A stretch of DNA of 64,000 nt from JANQQZ01 sp039187315 (lineage in GTDB: Bacteria > Planctomycetota > Phycisphaerae > Phycisphaerales > UBA1924). Of this stretch, positions 25,367 through 34,982 are shown one piece after another. Under the pieces are notes generated by a model. That model made no database searches. It saw nothing but the letters and a program-made list of their open reading frames with translations, and was not told the DNA's origin. The position numbers and the translations under genes are program-made. Positions within the stretch are counted from its first letter, which is position 1. Each line of letters starts with the position of its first letter. The stretch lies in assembly GCA_039187315.1 (NCBI GenBank), contig JBCCZQ010000001.1, positions 39,188-103,187 of the forward strand. Reading direction: 5' to 3'.

Positions 25367-27289
25367 ATGCTTGTCACCGAATCACGACCCAGAACACTCA
25401 AGTGGACGCTCGCCGGGCCACTGCTCTACGGCGACTGGGGCACGAGCCGGCTCTACGTCCTGGGCCTGGCCTTCTTGGCCACCGCCCACGCCAGCGTGAT
25501 CCATCTCGCGGCGATCGGCCTGCTGATGCTGGCTGTCAGTTGGGCCTACACCATCGTGTGCAGGAGCTTCCCTGACGGCGGCGGGGTCTACACCGCCGCG
25601 AGGCAGATCAGCCCATCGCTCTCGGTCATCGGCGCCACGCTGCTGCTCTCTGGCTACATCATGACCGCGGCCATCAGTGTGGTGGAGGCGTTCCACTACT
25701 TCGGGGTACCCGATCGGCTGACTCTGCCCCTGTCGGTTGGAACGCTGGCGCTCATCGGCGGGATCAACTGGTACGGCGCGCGGAGCGCCGGGCGCTTTGC
25801 CTTCGTCATCGCCGCGGCGGCACTTGGTGTCTCGATGCTCCTCGCGGTGCTCTCGATCCCGTTCCTGATCCGGGGGATCGAGACGATCGGCTTCGATTAT
25901 TTCCGCCGGCACTCGCCGGTCGACGCCTGGGTCGCGTTTACGGGCATCTGCCTGGCTTTGGCGGGCGTCGAGGCGGTGGCCAACATGTCTGGGCTGATGA
26001 AGCAGCCCGTCGCACGGACCGCCAAGCGGACGATCTGGCCCGTGACGATCGAGGTAGTCGCGCTGAACATGGTCTTCGGGCTTGTGCTCGCGGGGCTGCC
26101 GTTCATGGTCCACGGCGTCTCACTGGCGGAGACCAAGATCGCGCACGTTGATTTGTTGGCGGAGCTAGAGGTGGGCGTGGCTGCGGGCACCGTGCAGGCG
26201 GAGGAGCTGGCGCAGGCGAAGGCTGCGACCGAGTCCTACACGAACGCGGCGATGAAGGTCATCGCGACCGAGGCCGGGATGCAGCACTTCGGCGATACCG
26301 GAGGGGTCCTTTTGGGCAAGGCCGCGGGCATCACGTTCGGGCTGCTGCTCCTGAGCGCGGCCAACACGGCGATTATGGCGATGGTCTCGGTGCTGTTCGC
26401 GATGAGCCAGGACCGAGAGCTGCCGCGTGTGCTCAACAAGCTGAATTACTCGGGTGTGCCCTGGGTGGGCCTGATCGTTGCGGTGCTGGTTCCGGTCGGA
26501 GTGGTCGCGTGGACGACAGATGTGACGCTGCTGGCCAAGCTGTATGTCCTGGGCGTGTGCGGCGCGATCACGGTCACACTGCTGAGCTGCGCGATGAACC
26601 GCGAGCTGCGCATCGGCAAGGCGGCACGCGGCGGGATGTGGGCGCTCGGTGGGTTCCTGGGTTGCGTGAGCCTGACGATCGCAGTGACGCAGCCGATCTC
26701 GACCGCTTTCAGCGGGTCACTGATCGTGCTGGCGCTGGGGTCGCGTGCCGTGCTGTCAAGACGTCGCACGGCGCCAGAGCCGCTCGACGAGCCGACGCAG
26801 GGCTGGCTTGCGGAAGTGGATCAGAAGGTCATCGACATCGATCCGTCGAAGCCCAAGATTATGCTCGCGGCGAGGGGGCGGTACCAGTCGGAATACGCGG
26901 TCGACTTGGCCAGGCGTCGAGGCGCGACGCTGTTCGCGATCTTTGTGCGCACGCTTCGCGTGATGGATGTGCAGCCCGGCCGGGTGCCGCGTGTCGAAGA
27001 GGACCGCGACGCGCAGCAGGCGCTGGGAACGACCGCGGTGCTGGCGAAGCAGGCGGGCGTGCCGTTCGTGCCGATCTATGTCACGAGCCCGGACATCGCC
27101 GGCGAGATCCTGGACTACACGGTCACGCACGGCTGCGACACGCTGATCATGGGCCAGTCGAAGCGTTCGCTGTTCAGCCGCCGGATCGAGGGAGACGTGG
27201 TGTTGAAAGTGGGTTCGACGCTTCCGAGCGATGTGGCGGTTGTGACACGCAGCGCAGATACGCCGTATCAGCCGACGGGCTCCGCGTGA
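25367..27289 (+). CDS. APC-family amino-acid permease fused to a universal stress protein domain
   Basis: The 640-residue protein has about 12 membrane helices in the first 470 residues, with APC features (GPLLYGDWGTSRLYVLGLAFL, then SFPDGGGVYTAARQISP). A cytoplasmic C-terminal UspA-like domain follows (about 500-635: KIMLAARGRYQSEYAVDLARRRGATLFAIFVRT, then HGCDTLIMGQSKRSLFSRRIEGDVVLKV). Fusion of amino-acid or cation transporters to Usp domains is known, and the Usp part may bind nucleotides and gate transport. A predicted hydrophilic loop (about 250-310) separates the central helices. The ATG start was chosen because the upstream frame is not membrane-like. It diverges from the kinase gene across about 290 bases. 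Confidence 0.88.
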   Translation: MLVTESRPRTLKWTLAGPLLYGDWGTSRLYVLGLAFLATAHASVIHLAAIGLLMLAVSWAYTIVCRSFPDGGGVYTAARQISPSLSVIGATLLLSGYIMTAAISVVEAFHYFGVPDRLTLPLSVGTLALIGGINWYGARSAGRFAFVIAAAALGVSMLLAVLSIPFLIRGIETIGFDYFRRHSPVDAWVAFTGICLALAGVEAVANMSGLMKQPVARTAKRTIWPVTIEVVALNMVFGLVLAGLPFMVHGVSLAETKIAHVDLLAELEVGVAAGTVQAEELAQAKAATESYTNAAMKVIATEAGMQHFGDTGGVLLGKAAGITFGLLLLSAANTAIMAMVSVLFAMSQDRELPRVLNKLNYSGVPWVGLIVAVLVPVGVVAWTTDVTLLAKLYVLGVCGAITVTLLSCAMNRELRIGKAARGGMWALGGFLGCVSLTIAVTQPISTAFSGSLIVLALGSRAVLSRRRTAPEPLDEPTQGWLAEVDQKVIDIDPSKPKIMLAARGRYQSEYAVDLARRRGATLFAIFVRTLRVMDVQPGRVPRVEEDRDAQQALGTTAVLAKQAGVPFVPIYVTSPDIAGEILDYTVTHGCDTLIMGQSKRSLFSRRIEGDVVLKVGSTLPSDVAVVTRSADTPYQPTGSA

Positions 27290-27296
27290 GGAATTC

Positions 27297-27333
27297 AAAC
27301 AAAAACCTATTATATACTTGATTTTATCCTATC
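27297..27333 (+). promoter_or_regulatory. AT-rich leader, probable promoter of the radical SAM gene
   Basis: A 37-base stretch of A and T contrasts sharply with the GC-rich surroundings. It contains TATTAT and TATATAC, either of which could be a -10 box. No clear Shine-Dalgarno lies between it and the ATG, so the mRNA may be leaderless or have a short leader. Confidence 0.4.
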
Positions 27334-28488
27334 ATGTCTCGTACTCTCATTGGTGTGAGGGACGCGGACTTTGCTTACAGGGACGCGCTGGCCGGCGGAC
27401 CGGCCCATCGCCGAGGGGCGGGGATCAACCCGGGGAATCGGTTCGAGACTGTCCGGCTGCACGTGCTGGGTGAGGAGCTCGATCGGCGAGAGGTCGAGTG
27501 GGAGTCGGCCGATGGGTCGCTGCGGCGGGTCGATCGGCAGGTCTACGCCGACGCGACCAAGACCATCATCAACCGGGTGCAGTCGACGAGCGATGTGCCA
27601 TTCGACTGGACACTGAACCCGTACCGGGGGTGTGAGCACGGGTGCGTGTACTGTTTTGCGCGGCCGTACCACGAGTATCTCGGTTTCAGCTGCGGGCTGG
27701 ACTTCGAGACGAAGCTCGTGGCCAAGCCGGATGCTCCCAACCTGCTCGCGAAAGAACTCAGCAAGCGGAGCTGGCGTGCGGAGCCGATCGTGATGTCGGC
27801 GATCACGGACGTGTACCAGCCGATCGAGCACGAGCTGAAGCTTGCAGAGCAATGCCTGGAGGTTCTGGCCGAGTGCCGGCAGCCTGTTTCAACGATGACC
27901 AAGAGCGAGCTCGTGCTGCGGGATGTGGATCTGTGGCGTAGGCTGGCGGCGCACCGCGCGGGGCGCGTGACGGTGACGCTGGTGACGCTGGATCACGAGC
28001 TGGCCAAGCGATTGGAGCCGCGTGCGACGAGCCCCTCGGGGCGTCTGCGGGTGATCCGCGAGCTGTCGGCGGCTGGCGTGCCGGTGACTGTGAACATCGC
28101 GCCGGTGATCCCGGGGCTGACGGACACCGAGGTACCGGCGATCCTGGAAGCGGTGGCCAAGGCAGGAGCGCGGCGAGCCGCTTGGGTGCTGCTGCGGCTG
28201 CCGTACCAGCTCAAAGAGGTGTTCCTGGAGTGGCTGGAGCGTAGCGTGCACCCGGAGCGGGCGAGAAAGGTCGAGTCGCTGCTGCGTCAGGCGCGCGGCG
28301 GGAAGCTGTATCGCGCGGGCTCGGGTCGGCGTCGAGGCGAGGGCGCGATCGCGCAGCAGGTGGCGCAGGCGTTCGATGTGTTCACGCGGCGGTACGGGCT
28401 GAACCGCGATGTGCGCCCGCTGTCGGGAGCCGCGTTCCGGCGGCCGGACCTGAGCGGGCAGCTGTCGCTGTTCGGGGAGGAGCCTTGA
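27334..28488 (+). CDS. Radical SAM protein of the PA0069/spore-photoproduct-lyase-like family
   Basis: The 384-residue protein carries the radical SAM cluster motif CEHGCVYC (Cys100, Cys104, Cys107) within NPYRGCEHGCVYCFARPYHEY. The N-terminal RGAGINPGNRFE is a hallmark of the PA0069/Rv2578c family. The barrel continues with ITDVYQPIEHELKLAEQCLEVL and APVIPGLTDTEVPAILEA. Family members are related to spore photoproduct lyase, but their reaction is not known. The position before a UvrD/PcrA helicase, and in a window with uvrA and uvrB, hints at DNA repair; that is only an inference. Confidence 0.9.
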   Translation: MSRTLIGVRDADFAYRDALAGGPAHRRGAGINPGNRFETVRLHVLGEELDRREVEWESADGSLRRVDRQVYADATKTIINRVQSTSDVPFDWTLNPYRGCEHGCVYCFARPYHEYLGFSCGLDFETKLVAKPDAPNLLAKELSKRSWRAEPIVMSAITDVYQPIEHELKLAEQCLEVLAECRQPVSTMTKSELVLRDVDLWRRLAAHRAGRVTVTLVTLDHELAKRLEPRATSPSGRLRVIRELSAAGVPVTVNIAPVIPGLTDTEVPAILEAVAKAGARRAAWVLLRLPYQLKEVFLEWLERSVHPERARKVESLLRQARGGKLYRAGSGRRRGEGAIAQQVAQAFDVFTRRYGLNRDVRPLSGAAFRRPDLSGQLSLFGEEP

Positions 28489-28515
28489 CCGGGCCGCGCG
28501 CTACGCTGACGGGTG

Positions 28516-30945
28516 ATGCCCGCCGACGCCCCGACGACGCCGACCGACGAGACGAACCCGGGTTCGAGGCTGCTCGAGGGCCTAACCGAGCAGCAGCGGC
28601 TGGCGACGAGGACGCTTGAGGGGCCGGTGCTTGTGCTCGCGGCTGCGGGCTCGGGCAAGACGCGTGTGACGACGCGCCGGATCGCGTACCTGATCGAGCG
28701 GGGCGAGCCGGCTTGGTCGATCTTGGCGGTGACGTTCACGAACAAGGCGGCGCGCGAGATGCGCGAGCGGATCGAGCGGACGCTGATCGAGGCTGGGCTG
28801 GCCTCGGGCACGCCGCGGGGCCTGATCTGCACAACGTTCCACAGCCTGTGCGCGCGCCTGCTTCGCCGGTACGCGGACGCGGCTGGCCTTCCTGCGGACT
28901 ACTCGATCTACGACACGGCGGACCAGCTGACGCTGGTCAAGCGGGTCATCGCGGGGCTGGAGCTGAGCACGACGAACTTCCCGCCACGGTCGGTGCTGTC
29001 ATCGATCAGCAACGCGAAGAACGAGCTGATCGACGCGGAGGCATTCGAGCGTCAGGCTGGGGACTTCTCGACGCGGCACCTGGCGCGGATCTACAAGGGC
29101 TATGAGGCGGGTAAGCGGCAGGCCGGCGCGGTTGATTTCGATGATCTGCTGCTGCTGACGGCCCGGCTGCTGGGCGAGGACGCAACGGTCCGCCGTGAGT
29201 GCCAGGACCGGTGGCGTTGGCTCTTGATCGATGAGTACCAGGACACGAACCGGGCCCAGTTTGTGATCGCGTCGCTCCTTGCGGGCACACGGGAGGAGCG
29301 CGGCAGAGACCCGAACATCTTCGTCGTCGGCGACCCGGACCAGGCGATCTACAGCTGGCGCGGGGCGGACATCACGAACATTCTTGAGTTCGAGGAGCGG
29401 TTCGCGAACGCGACGGTCATCCCGCTGGGCGAGAACTTCCGCTCGACGGCGCCGATCCTGGGCGTCGCGGACACGCTGATACGCCAGAACCGCCAGCGGA
29501 AGCACAAGGATCTGTTCACATCGACACAGGGCGGATCGAGGGTCGAGGTGACGCTCTGCCGGGACGAGGGGCATGAGGCGTCGCTTGTCGTCGATTGGTT
29601 CAAGCGGTTTGGTGAGGAGGGTCTTGACGGCGAGGGGCGGCCGCTGGCTTGGCGCGATATGGCGGTGTTCTACCGGACGAATGCGCTCAGCCGGGCCGTG
29701 GAGGACGAGCTCCGGCGATCGGGTGTGCCGTACGTGGTCGTGCGCGGCACGGCGTTCTACCAGCGTGAGGAGGTCAAGACGGCGCTGGCGTACCTTCGGC
29801 TGGCGGCGAACCAGTCGGACGATGTGTCGCTGACGCGCGTGGTCAATACGCCGACGCGAGGGATCGGGAAGGCGAGCCTGGCGGCGGCGCAGCAGTTCGC
29901 CAGCGAGCGCGGTTTGCCGCTGTTCGAGGCGCTGCGGCGGGCGGAGGAGATCCCTTCGGTCAGTGCGCGTGCCGCGAACGGGATGCGGGCGTTTGTCGCG
30001 ATGGTTGACAGCTGGACGGGTGCCGGCACTTTCATGGGGACCGACGTTGCGGCGAGCCTGCGCGACCTGGCCGAGCGGGTGATCGAAGAGAGCGGGCTTG
30101 AGGCGCACTACCGCAAGCTGGCGGCCAAGCAGGCCGAGGGCGAGGAGGCAGACGCGTCGCGAGTCGAGAACCTGGAGGAGCTGGTGTCATCGGCGGCGGC
30201 GTTCGAGGAGGACTACGACCCGGCGGACGATCCGATGCGGTTCGATGAGGCGATGACAGGTGATGCGGGTACGGCCGGCGTGCCGGACCTGCTCGGCGTG
30301 CTGCGCGCGTATCTCGAGTCGGTATCGCTCGTCGCGGATGCGGATCTCGAGTCGTCCGAGGACGGCGCGGTGACGCTGATGACGCTGCACGCGGCCAAGG
30401 GTCTGGAGTTCGCGGCCGCGGCGATCATCGGGCTTGAAGAGGGCCAGCTGCCCCACTCGCGTGCGCACACATCTGAAGCGGATCTGGAGGAGGAACGCAG
30501 GCTTTGCTTCGTGGGGATCACGCGGGCGATGCGGCGGCTGCACATGACCGCTTCCCGGTATCGAACGGTTCGCGGCGTCTCCGAGCGGACAATCCCGAGC
30601 CGGTTTCTTGAGGAAATCGGCACGGAGCACGTCACGCTGAGTGACCAGTCCGACCCGTTCGCGGGGATCGAGGGTACAGGCATGGGCGCGGCGTCTTCGC
30701 CGCGGCGACTCGGCACGGGTGGTCCAAGGGAGCTGTCGTCGGCGGATGAAGTGGAGCGCGCAGCTGCGGGCGATAAGCTCGCGGCGGGGCTCGCGGCGGG
30801 GACGACCGTCCGCCACCCGCGGTTCGGGATCGGGGTCATCGAAACGGTCAGCGGCGGCGCGAACGCGCGGGCACAAGTGAACTTCCGGGGCATCGGTCTC
30901 AAGACGCTTGTGCTGGAATACGCGCGGCTGGAGCCTGTGGATTAG
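28516..30945 (+). CDS. pcrA: ATP-dependent DNA helicase PcrA/UvrD
   Basis: This is an 809-residue superfamily 1A helicase that unwinds DNA 3'-5' in excision and mismatch repair and removes RecA or stalled polymerase. Motif Q (LTEQQRLATRTL), Walker A AAAGSGKT (43-50), TFTNKAAREM, Walker B LLIDEYQDTNRAQ, VVGDPDQAIYSWRGAD, NFRST and VTLMTLHAAKGLEF are all present. The C-terminal Tudor-like domain ends the protein (TTVRHPRFGIGVIETV, then ARAQVNFRGIGLKTLVLEYARLE) and in PcrA contacts RNA polymerase. A GTG lies 3 bases before the chosen ATG. The stop overlaps the convergent ATP-grasp stop. Confidence 0.95.
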   Translation: MPADAPTTPTDETNPGSRLLEGLTEQQRLATRTLEGPVLVLAAAGSGKTRVTTRRIAYLIERGEPAWSILAVTFTNKAAREMRERIERTLIEAGLASGTPRGLICTTFHSLCARLLRRYADAAGLPADYSIYDTADQLTLVKRVIAGLELSTTNFPPRSVLSSISNAKNELIDAEAFERQAGDFSTRHLARIYKGYEAGKRQAGAVDFDDLLLLTARLLGEDATVRRECQDRWRWLLIDEYQDTNRAQFVIASLLAGTREERGRDPNIFVVGDPDQAIYSWRGADITNILEFEERFANATVIPLGENFRSTAPILGVADTLIRQNRQRKHKDLFTSTQGGSRVEVTLCRDEGHEASLVVDWFKRFGEEGLDGEGRPLAWRDMAVFYRTNALSRAVEDELRRSGVPYVVVRGTAFYQREEVKTALAYLRLAANQSDDVSLTRVVNTPTRGIGKASLAAAQQFASERGLPLFEALRRAEEIPSVSARAANGMRAFVAMVDSWTGAGTFMGTDVAASLRDLAERVIEESGLEAHYRKLAAKQAEGEEADASRVENLEELVSSAAAFEEDYDPADDPMRFDEAMTGDAGTAGVPDLLGVLRAYLESVSLVADADLESSEDGAVTLMTLHAAKGLEFAAAAIIGLEEGQLPHSRAHTSEADLEEERRLCFVGITRAMRRLHMTASRYRTVRGVSERTIPSRFLEEIGTEHVTLSDQSDPFAGIEGTGMGAASSPRRLGTGGPRELSSADEVERAAAGDKLAAGLAAGTTVRHPRFGIGVIETVSGGANARAQVNFRGIGLKTLVLEYARLEPVD

Positions 30946-31814
30946 AGGGCAGGCTCTCCGAGCGCCCCGGCGATCGCGCGCACGAAGGCGCGCTGGGCCC
31001 GCTCGCTCTGGAGCAGGAAGAGCGACGGCTCGATGAGTTCGACTTCGCTGATCAAGAGCGAGCCGTCGCGGCTGCGCATGGTGTCGAGGCGCGCGTAGAG
31101 CGGTTCGGCGGGCAGCAGCGGACGGATCGCGTCGCGCAGGGCGTGCTCTTCGGAGGTTATGTCGACAGCATTGGAGACGGACTCGTCATCGTCGTGGAAT
31201 CGGGGCTGCTTGACGATGGCGTGGGTGGCTTCGTCGCCGATCCATACGGCCGAGCGTTCTCCGCCGGTTTCGACTGACTGGATGAATGGCTGGATCATGG
31301 CGTCCGTGCTCGAGGCGATTGAGTTGAGAAACGCGTCGGCACCGGGGTCGGATGGGGCATCGCGGAAGCGTCGTGTGTTGGCGCTGCCGGCGGATATGCA
31401 GGGCTTGATGACGACATCGGTCCAGCCGCAGTTGGTCAGCATCTCGCCGAGGCTGGGACGCTCGCCCCGACTGACGAAGACGGTGGGCACGACGGGCAGT
31501 CCGGCCGATTCGAGCGAGGTGAGGTATCGTTTGTGGAGGTTCCATTCGACGAGCTCGAGCGGGTTTCGCAGCCGCGTGGCTGAGGCGGCGCGTCGGCACC
31601 ATTCGAGGAAATCGTCCGGATGTTCGTGGTAGTTCCAGCACGATCGGAGGATGAGGAGTGTGTGGTTGGCGGGATCGATGTCTGCATCGTCCCAGGGGAT
31701 GAGCGCGGCGTCGAGGCCCGCCGCTGCGAGCAGGTTGAGCATGAGTTGTTGGTCTGGATCGGGCTCGGGCAGGACGCGGCAGGTGACAAGACCGATGCTT
31801 GGGCCGGTGGGCAT
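30942..31814 (-). CDS. ATP-grasp ligase-like protein
   Basis: This is a 290-residue ATP-grasp protein of the RimK/glutathione-synthetase-like group. Signs are the pre-grasp part (GLVTCRVLPEPDPDQQLMLNLLAAAGLDAALIPWDDAD), the motif ILRSCWNYHEHPDDFLEW, the ATP-binding IKPCISAGSANTRRF, and the metal-binding end RLDTMRSRDGSLLISEVELIEPSLFL. Such enzymes join a carboxylate to an amine or thiol using ATP; the substrates are unknown. Its ATG overlaps the TGA of the upstream P-loop ATPase gene by one base (TGATG), so the two proteins are probably made together. Confidence 0.85.
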   Translation of the reverse strand: MPTGPSIGLVTCRVLPEPDPDQQLMLNLLAAAGLDAALIPWDDADIDPANHTLLILRSCWNYHEHPDDFLEWCRRAASATRLRNPLELVEWNLHKRYLTSLESAGLPVVPTVFVSRGERPSLGEMLTNCGWTDVVIKPCISAGSANTRRFRDAPSDPGADAFLNSIASSTDAMIQPFIQSVETGGERSAVWIGDEATHAIVKQPRFHDDDESVSNAVDITSEEHALRDAIRPLLPAEPLYARLDTMRSRDGSLLISEVELIEPSLFLLQSERAQRAFVRAIAGALGEPAL

Positions 31815-33349
31815 CAGGCTGGGCCGATGCCGCGGTAGAGCTGCTGGACACGGTCGGCTTGACGCTTGCGGACGGCGTCGAGGACGAGGCGCGGGACGCG
31901 GTAGGCCTGCTGGTCGGCGGTGACGTTCTGGCAGTGCTCGTTGAGGCAGGCGTAGAGGAACTTGAAGGCGTCACGCGGCTGGTGCATCTGCTCGAGCGCG
32001 TCGACGATGTCCTGGCGGGTGACGTCCTCGGCGAAAAGATCGAGGAGGCTGATGGGCTCGGCACCCTGCGTCCGGCAGGCTCGCAGGCGAGCTTCGCAGA
32101 GGTCGAAGAGCATCGGGCCGGACCAGCTGAGTCGGTCGACCATGTTCTGCTTGTCGAGGCGGGCTTCCTGGAAGAACTGGCTGGATTCTTTGTAGAGCGC
32201 GTGACGGAGCTCGATCGGGAGGAGCATCTTGATGCCCATGCCTTCCTGCTGGAGGAACTTGTTGTTGAGCATGGGCCAGACGACGGCGCGCATGCGTTCG
32301 GCGTCGCCGTTGATCAGCGAAGGCTCATCGACACGGTCGATCACAACGATCATGGAGGTGTAGCCGAAGGCGGCGAGGGCCTGGCGGAGGCGGTCGAGCA
32401 GGGCGTATCGGGTGTCTTCGGAGCCGGTGAGCGGCATGGCACCCGGATGCCAGAGGCGGTCGTCGACGGATGCGAGGCTGCGCGCGAAGCTGGTGTCGGG
32501 CCTGGCGGTGATGCGGACCTGCTTGCGTACCTGCCTTGCGAGCTTGCGTACGACGCCAGCGTCCCACAACAGCTTTTTGATCAGGAACGCGAACCAGACG
32601 GCGAGGCTCAGGAAGAAGGCGGTGTTCCAGAGCGCGTTCGGTTCGCTGTTGCCGATGGTGAAAAACGCGACCAGCGCGGCGACCGGAAGCACCCAGCCTG
32701 CGTAGGCGAGGGTGGCCCAGGCGATGGTGCGCGGCTGTGTGCCGAGCCGGACGCTCTTTTTGAGCTTGGCGGTTCGGTCGTCGGCGCGCTCGGTGCGGTC
32801 GTAGAGGGCCTGAAGGAGTATGAGGTCGCGCTTGCTGGTCGGGTCGAGGTGGCGGGCGCGTCGGCGGACGCCGTCGCCGAGGTCGATGGAGCGGCCTGCG
32901 GCGGTCTCACCGATGATGGTGTCGACGATGCCTGGGACGGCGCGCATGAGCAGGCCGTCGATGTGATCCACGAGGCGGAGCTTCTTGAAGGTGTCCATGG
33001 GATCGCCGCCGCCGGCGCGTTCATGGAAGCGGTCGAGTACGCCGTTGAGCTCGTCGTAGGCGATGAGCAGGGCCTTGTGCTCGGGGTTGTCCTTGTTGTG
33101 CTTGGCGATGGCAGCAGCGATCTGGAGGCGTATCGCGGTCTTGCCGCTGCCCTTCTCGCCGAAGACGATGGACGTCGATGGCCGCGCGATCTGGCCGAGG
33201 ATCTTCTCAAAATCGGAGTGGGAGGCGGCGAGTGTGGCGCCCTCGGCTTCGACGCCGATGCGTGCAAAGACGGCATCCTGGCGTGCTTCCTCGCTGCGGA
33301 ACGGGTTCTCGGTGATGGACCAGTGGTCGAAGAAGTGCTGGAGGTTCAT
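31814..33349 (-). CDS. Membrane-inserted P-loop ATPase, unknown function
   Basis: The 511-residue protein starts HFFDHWSITENPFRSEEARQDAVF, a pattern shared with ExeA-like and Orc/KAP-type ATPases. Walker A is FGEKGSGKTA (63-72). Two membrane helices lie mid-protein (about 212-232 and 240-262). Walker B is probably MIVVIDRVDEPS (about 335-347), which follows the helices, so the ATPase core is split by a membrane hairpin. This layout recalls KAP NTPases, which have TM helices inserted in the P-loop domain, but I cannot assign the family. It forms a coupled pair with the ATP-grasp gene. Confidence 0.75.
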   Translation of the reverse strand: MNLQHFFDHWSITENPFRSEEARQDAVFARIGVEAEGATLAASHSDFEKILGQIARPSTSIVFGEKGSGKTAIRLQIAAAIAKHNKDNPEHKALLIAYDELNGVLDRFHERAGGGDPMDTFKKLRLVDHIDGLLMRAVPGIVDTIIGETAAGRSIDLGDGVRRRARHLDPTSKRDLILLQALYDRTERADDRTAKLKKSVRLGTQPRTIAWATLAYAGWVLPVAALVAFFTIGNSEPNALWNTAFFLSLAVWFAFLIKKLLWDAGVVRKLARQVRKQVRITARPDTSFARSLASVDDRLWHPGAMPLTGSEDTRYALLDRLRQALAAFGYTSMIVVIDRVDEPSLINGDAERMRAVVWPMLNNKFLQQEGMGIKMLLPIELRHALYKESSQFFQEARLDKQNMVDRLSWSGPMLFDLCEARLRACRTQGAEPISLLDLFAEDVTRQDIVDALEQMHQPRDAFKFLYACLNEHCQNVTADQQAYRVPRLVLDAVRKRQADRVQQLYRGIGPA

Positions 33350-33423
33350 GGCGCTCCTCGGTGCTGGTCGGTTCAGATCGGCGCTGTGACTGCGGACCGT
33401 CGAAGCCTAGCGGGTGGCGCGTG

Positions 33424-34863
33424 TCAGTGCGCGACGCGTGTGCCGAGCATCGGTGCGATGGCTTCGACGGCCTCGGTCAGGGTGCCCTGGTCCCTGGCTT
33501 CGAGGTTGAGCCGGAGCAAGGGTTCGGTGTTGCTCTTTCGGACGTTGCACCACCAGCCGTGGGTGGCGAAGCAGTCGATGGAGACGCCGTCGAGCTCTTC
33601 GATGTCGCCGTCGCTGTCGGATCCTGGCCCGAACTCGTCCTTGATGGCTTCGATGGCCTCGTCTTTTTCTTCGTTCTCGAAGTTGATCTCGCCGGATTGG
33701 ACGTACCGGCCCGCGATGGGCGCGATGAGCTGGCTGACGGGCTTGTCTGCGTGTGCGAGGACGGTCAGGACGGTGGCCATGGCGATGGCGCCCGAGTCGG
33801 CGTTGTAGTTGTCCCTGAAGTAGAAGTGGCCCGACAGCTCGCCGCCGAAGACTCCGCCGGCGTCGGCGAGGGCTTGCTTCATGAAGACGTGGCCGACGCG
33901 CGATTTGAGCGGGTTGCCGCCTGCCTTGGTGATCTCTTCGGCGACGGCCTTGCTCGAGCGGAGGTCGTAGACCACGGCCGATCCTGGGGACTGGGCCAGG
34001 AAGTGCGGCGCGAGGACGGCTGTGAGGTGATCGCACGCGACGATGCCGCCCTTCTCATCGACGACGACGCATCGATCGGCGTCGCCGTCGAAGCAGAGGC
34101 CGAGATCTGCTTTCTGCACGACAACGGCTTCTTGCAGTTGGACGAGGTTCTCGGCGACCAACGGGTTGGGCTCGTGGACGAACTCGCCCTTGCTGTTCTC
34201 GAAGTTCAGCTCGACGATGTCGAGGCCCTCGATTTTTGCGCCCTTCTTCCCGAAGATCTTGGGCACCATGGTTCCGGCCATGCCGTTGGAAGCATCGATA
34301 ACGACCTTGATCGAACGGCCATTGAGGTTGAGGAACTGGAGGACGTGGTCGGTGTAGGCCTGCCAGAGGTCGCGTTTTTCGGCACGGCCTGCGTGTGCGG
34401 GGCGTTCGGTGGCGTTGGCGCCGGCGCGGTCGACCATGGCGGCGTGCTTGCGGATCTCGCCGAGGCCGGTATCCTCGCCGGCGGGCTTGGCGCGGCGCTT
34501 GCAGATCTTGAAGCCGTTGTACTGCGGCGGGTTGTGGCTGGCTGTGGTCATGACGCCGCCGGCGCAGCCGAAGTGGTTGACCGCGAAGTAGATCAGCGGC
34601 GTGTCGCAGAGGCCGACGTCGAGGACGTTACCTCCTTGGTCGGTGATGCCCTTGATGAGCCTTTCGACGAGCGTCGGGCTGGAGAGCCGCATGTCGCGTC
34701 CGACGACGAGGTTGCGCATCATGGGCGTGGTGTCGCCGTCGGCGGCTGCTGTCTCGATGAGATACTGCGACGCGCCGTAGCCGATCTGCCAGGCCATCTG
34801 ATCGGTCAGGAGGTCGGGGTAGGTGCCCCGAACGTCGTACGCCTTGAAGACTCGGCCGAGCAT
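33424..34863 (-). CDS. Phosphomannomutase/phosphoglucomutase
   Basis: The 479-residue alpha-D-phosphohexomutase interconverts sugar-6- and sugar-1-phosphates. Four family signatures are visible: phosphoserine loop TTASHNPPQYNGFK (Ser109), metal site DGDADRC, sugar-recognition GGELSGHFYFRD, and the phosphate-binding KSNTEPLLRLNLEA near the C-terminus. FKAYDVRGTYP at the start is typical of ManB/AlgC-like members using mannose and glucose phosphates. AGAGG lies 6 bases before the ATG. An acidic insertion (GPGSDSDGDIEELDG) in domain 4 is unusual. The products feed cell-envelope polysaccharides. Confidence 0.92.
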   Translation of the reverse strand: MLGRVFKAYDVRGTYPDLLTDQMAWQIGYGASQYLIETAAADGDTTPMMRNLVVGRDMRLSSPTLVERLIKGITDQGGNVLDVGLCDTPLIYFAVNHFGCAGGVMTTASHNPPQYNGFKICKRRAKPAGEDTGLGEIRKHAAMVDRAGANATERPAHAGRAEKRDLWQAYTDHVLQFLNLNGRSIKVVIDASNGMAGTMVPKIFGKKGAKIEGLDIVELNFENSKGEFVHEPNPLVAENLVQLQEAVVVQKADLGLCFDGDADRCVVVDEKGGIVACDHLTAVLAPHFLAQSPGSAVVYDLRSSKAVAEEITKAGGNPLKSRVGHVFMKQALADAGGVFGGELSGHFYFRDNYNADSGAIAMATVLTVLAHADKPVSQLIAPIAGRYVQSGEINFENEEKDEAIEAIKDEFGPGSDSDGDIEELDGVSIDCFATHGWWCNVRKSNTEPLLRLNLEARDQGTLTEAVEAIAPMLGTRVAH

Positions 34864-34982
34864 GCGGATCCTCTCGTGTGCGGTTGGCAGTGATCGTTGC
34901 GGACGGGCCGGCAACGGAGGCCCGAACGTGGCAGTGATTGAGCGTAGCGCGTCACTCGCGGGCCGTGCATTTTGTTTGGTTA

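Noticed and set aside
31799..34893. Two long plus-strand open frames across the P-loop ATPase and the phosphomannomutase
   Set aside because: Antisense shadows with Val/Glu/Gly-rich composition and no domains; the minus-strand genes have intact signature motifs.
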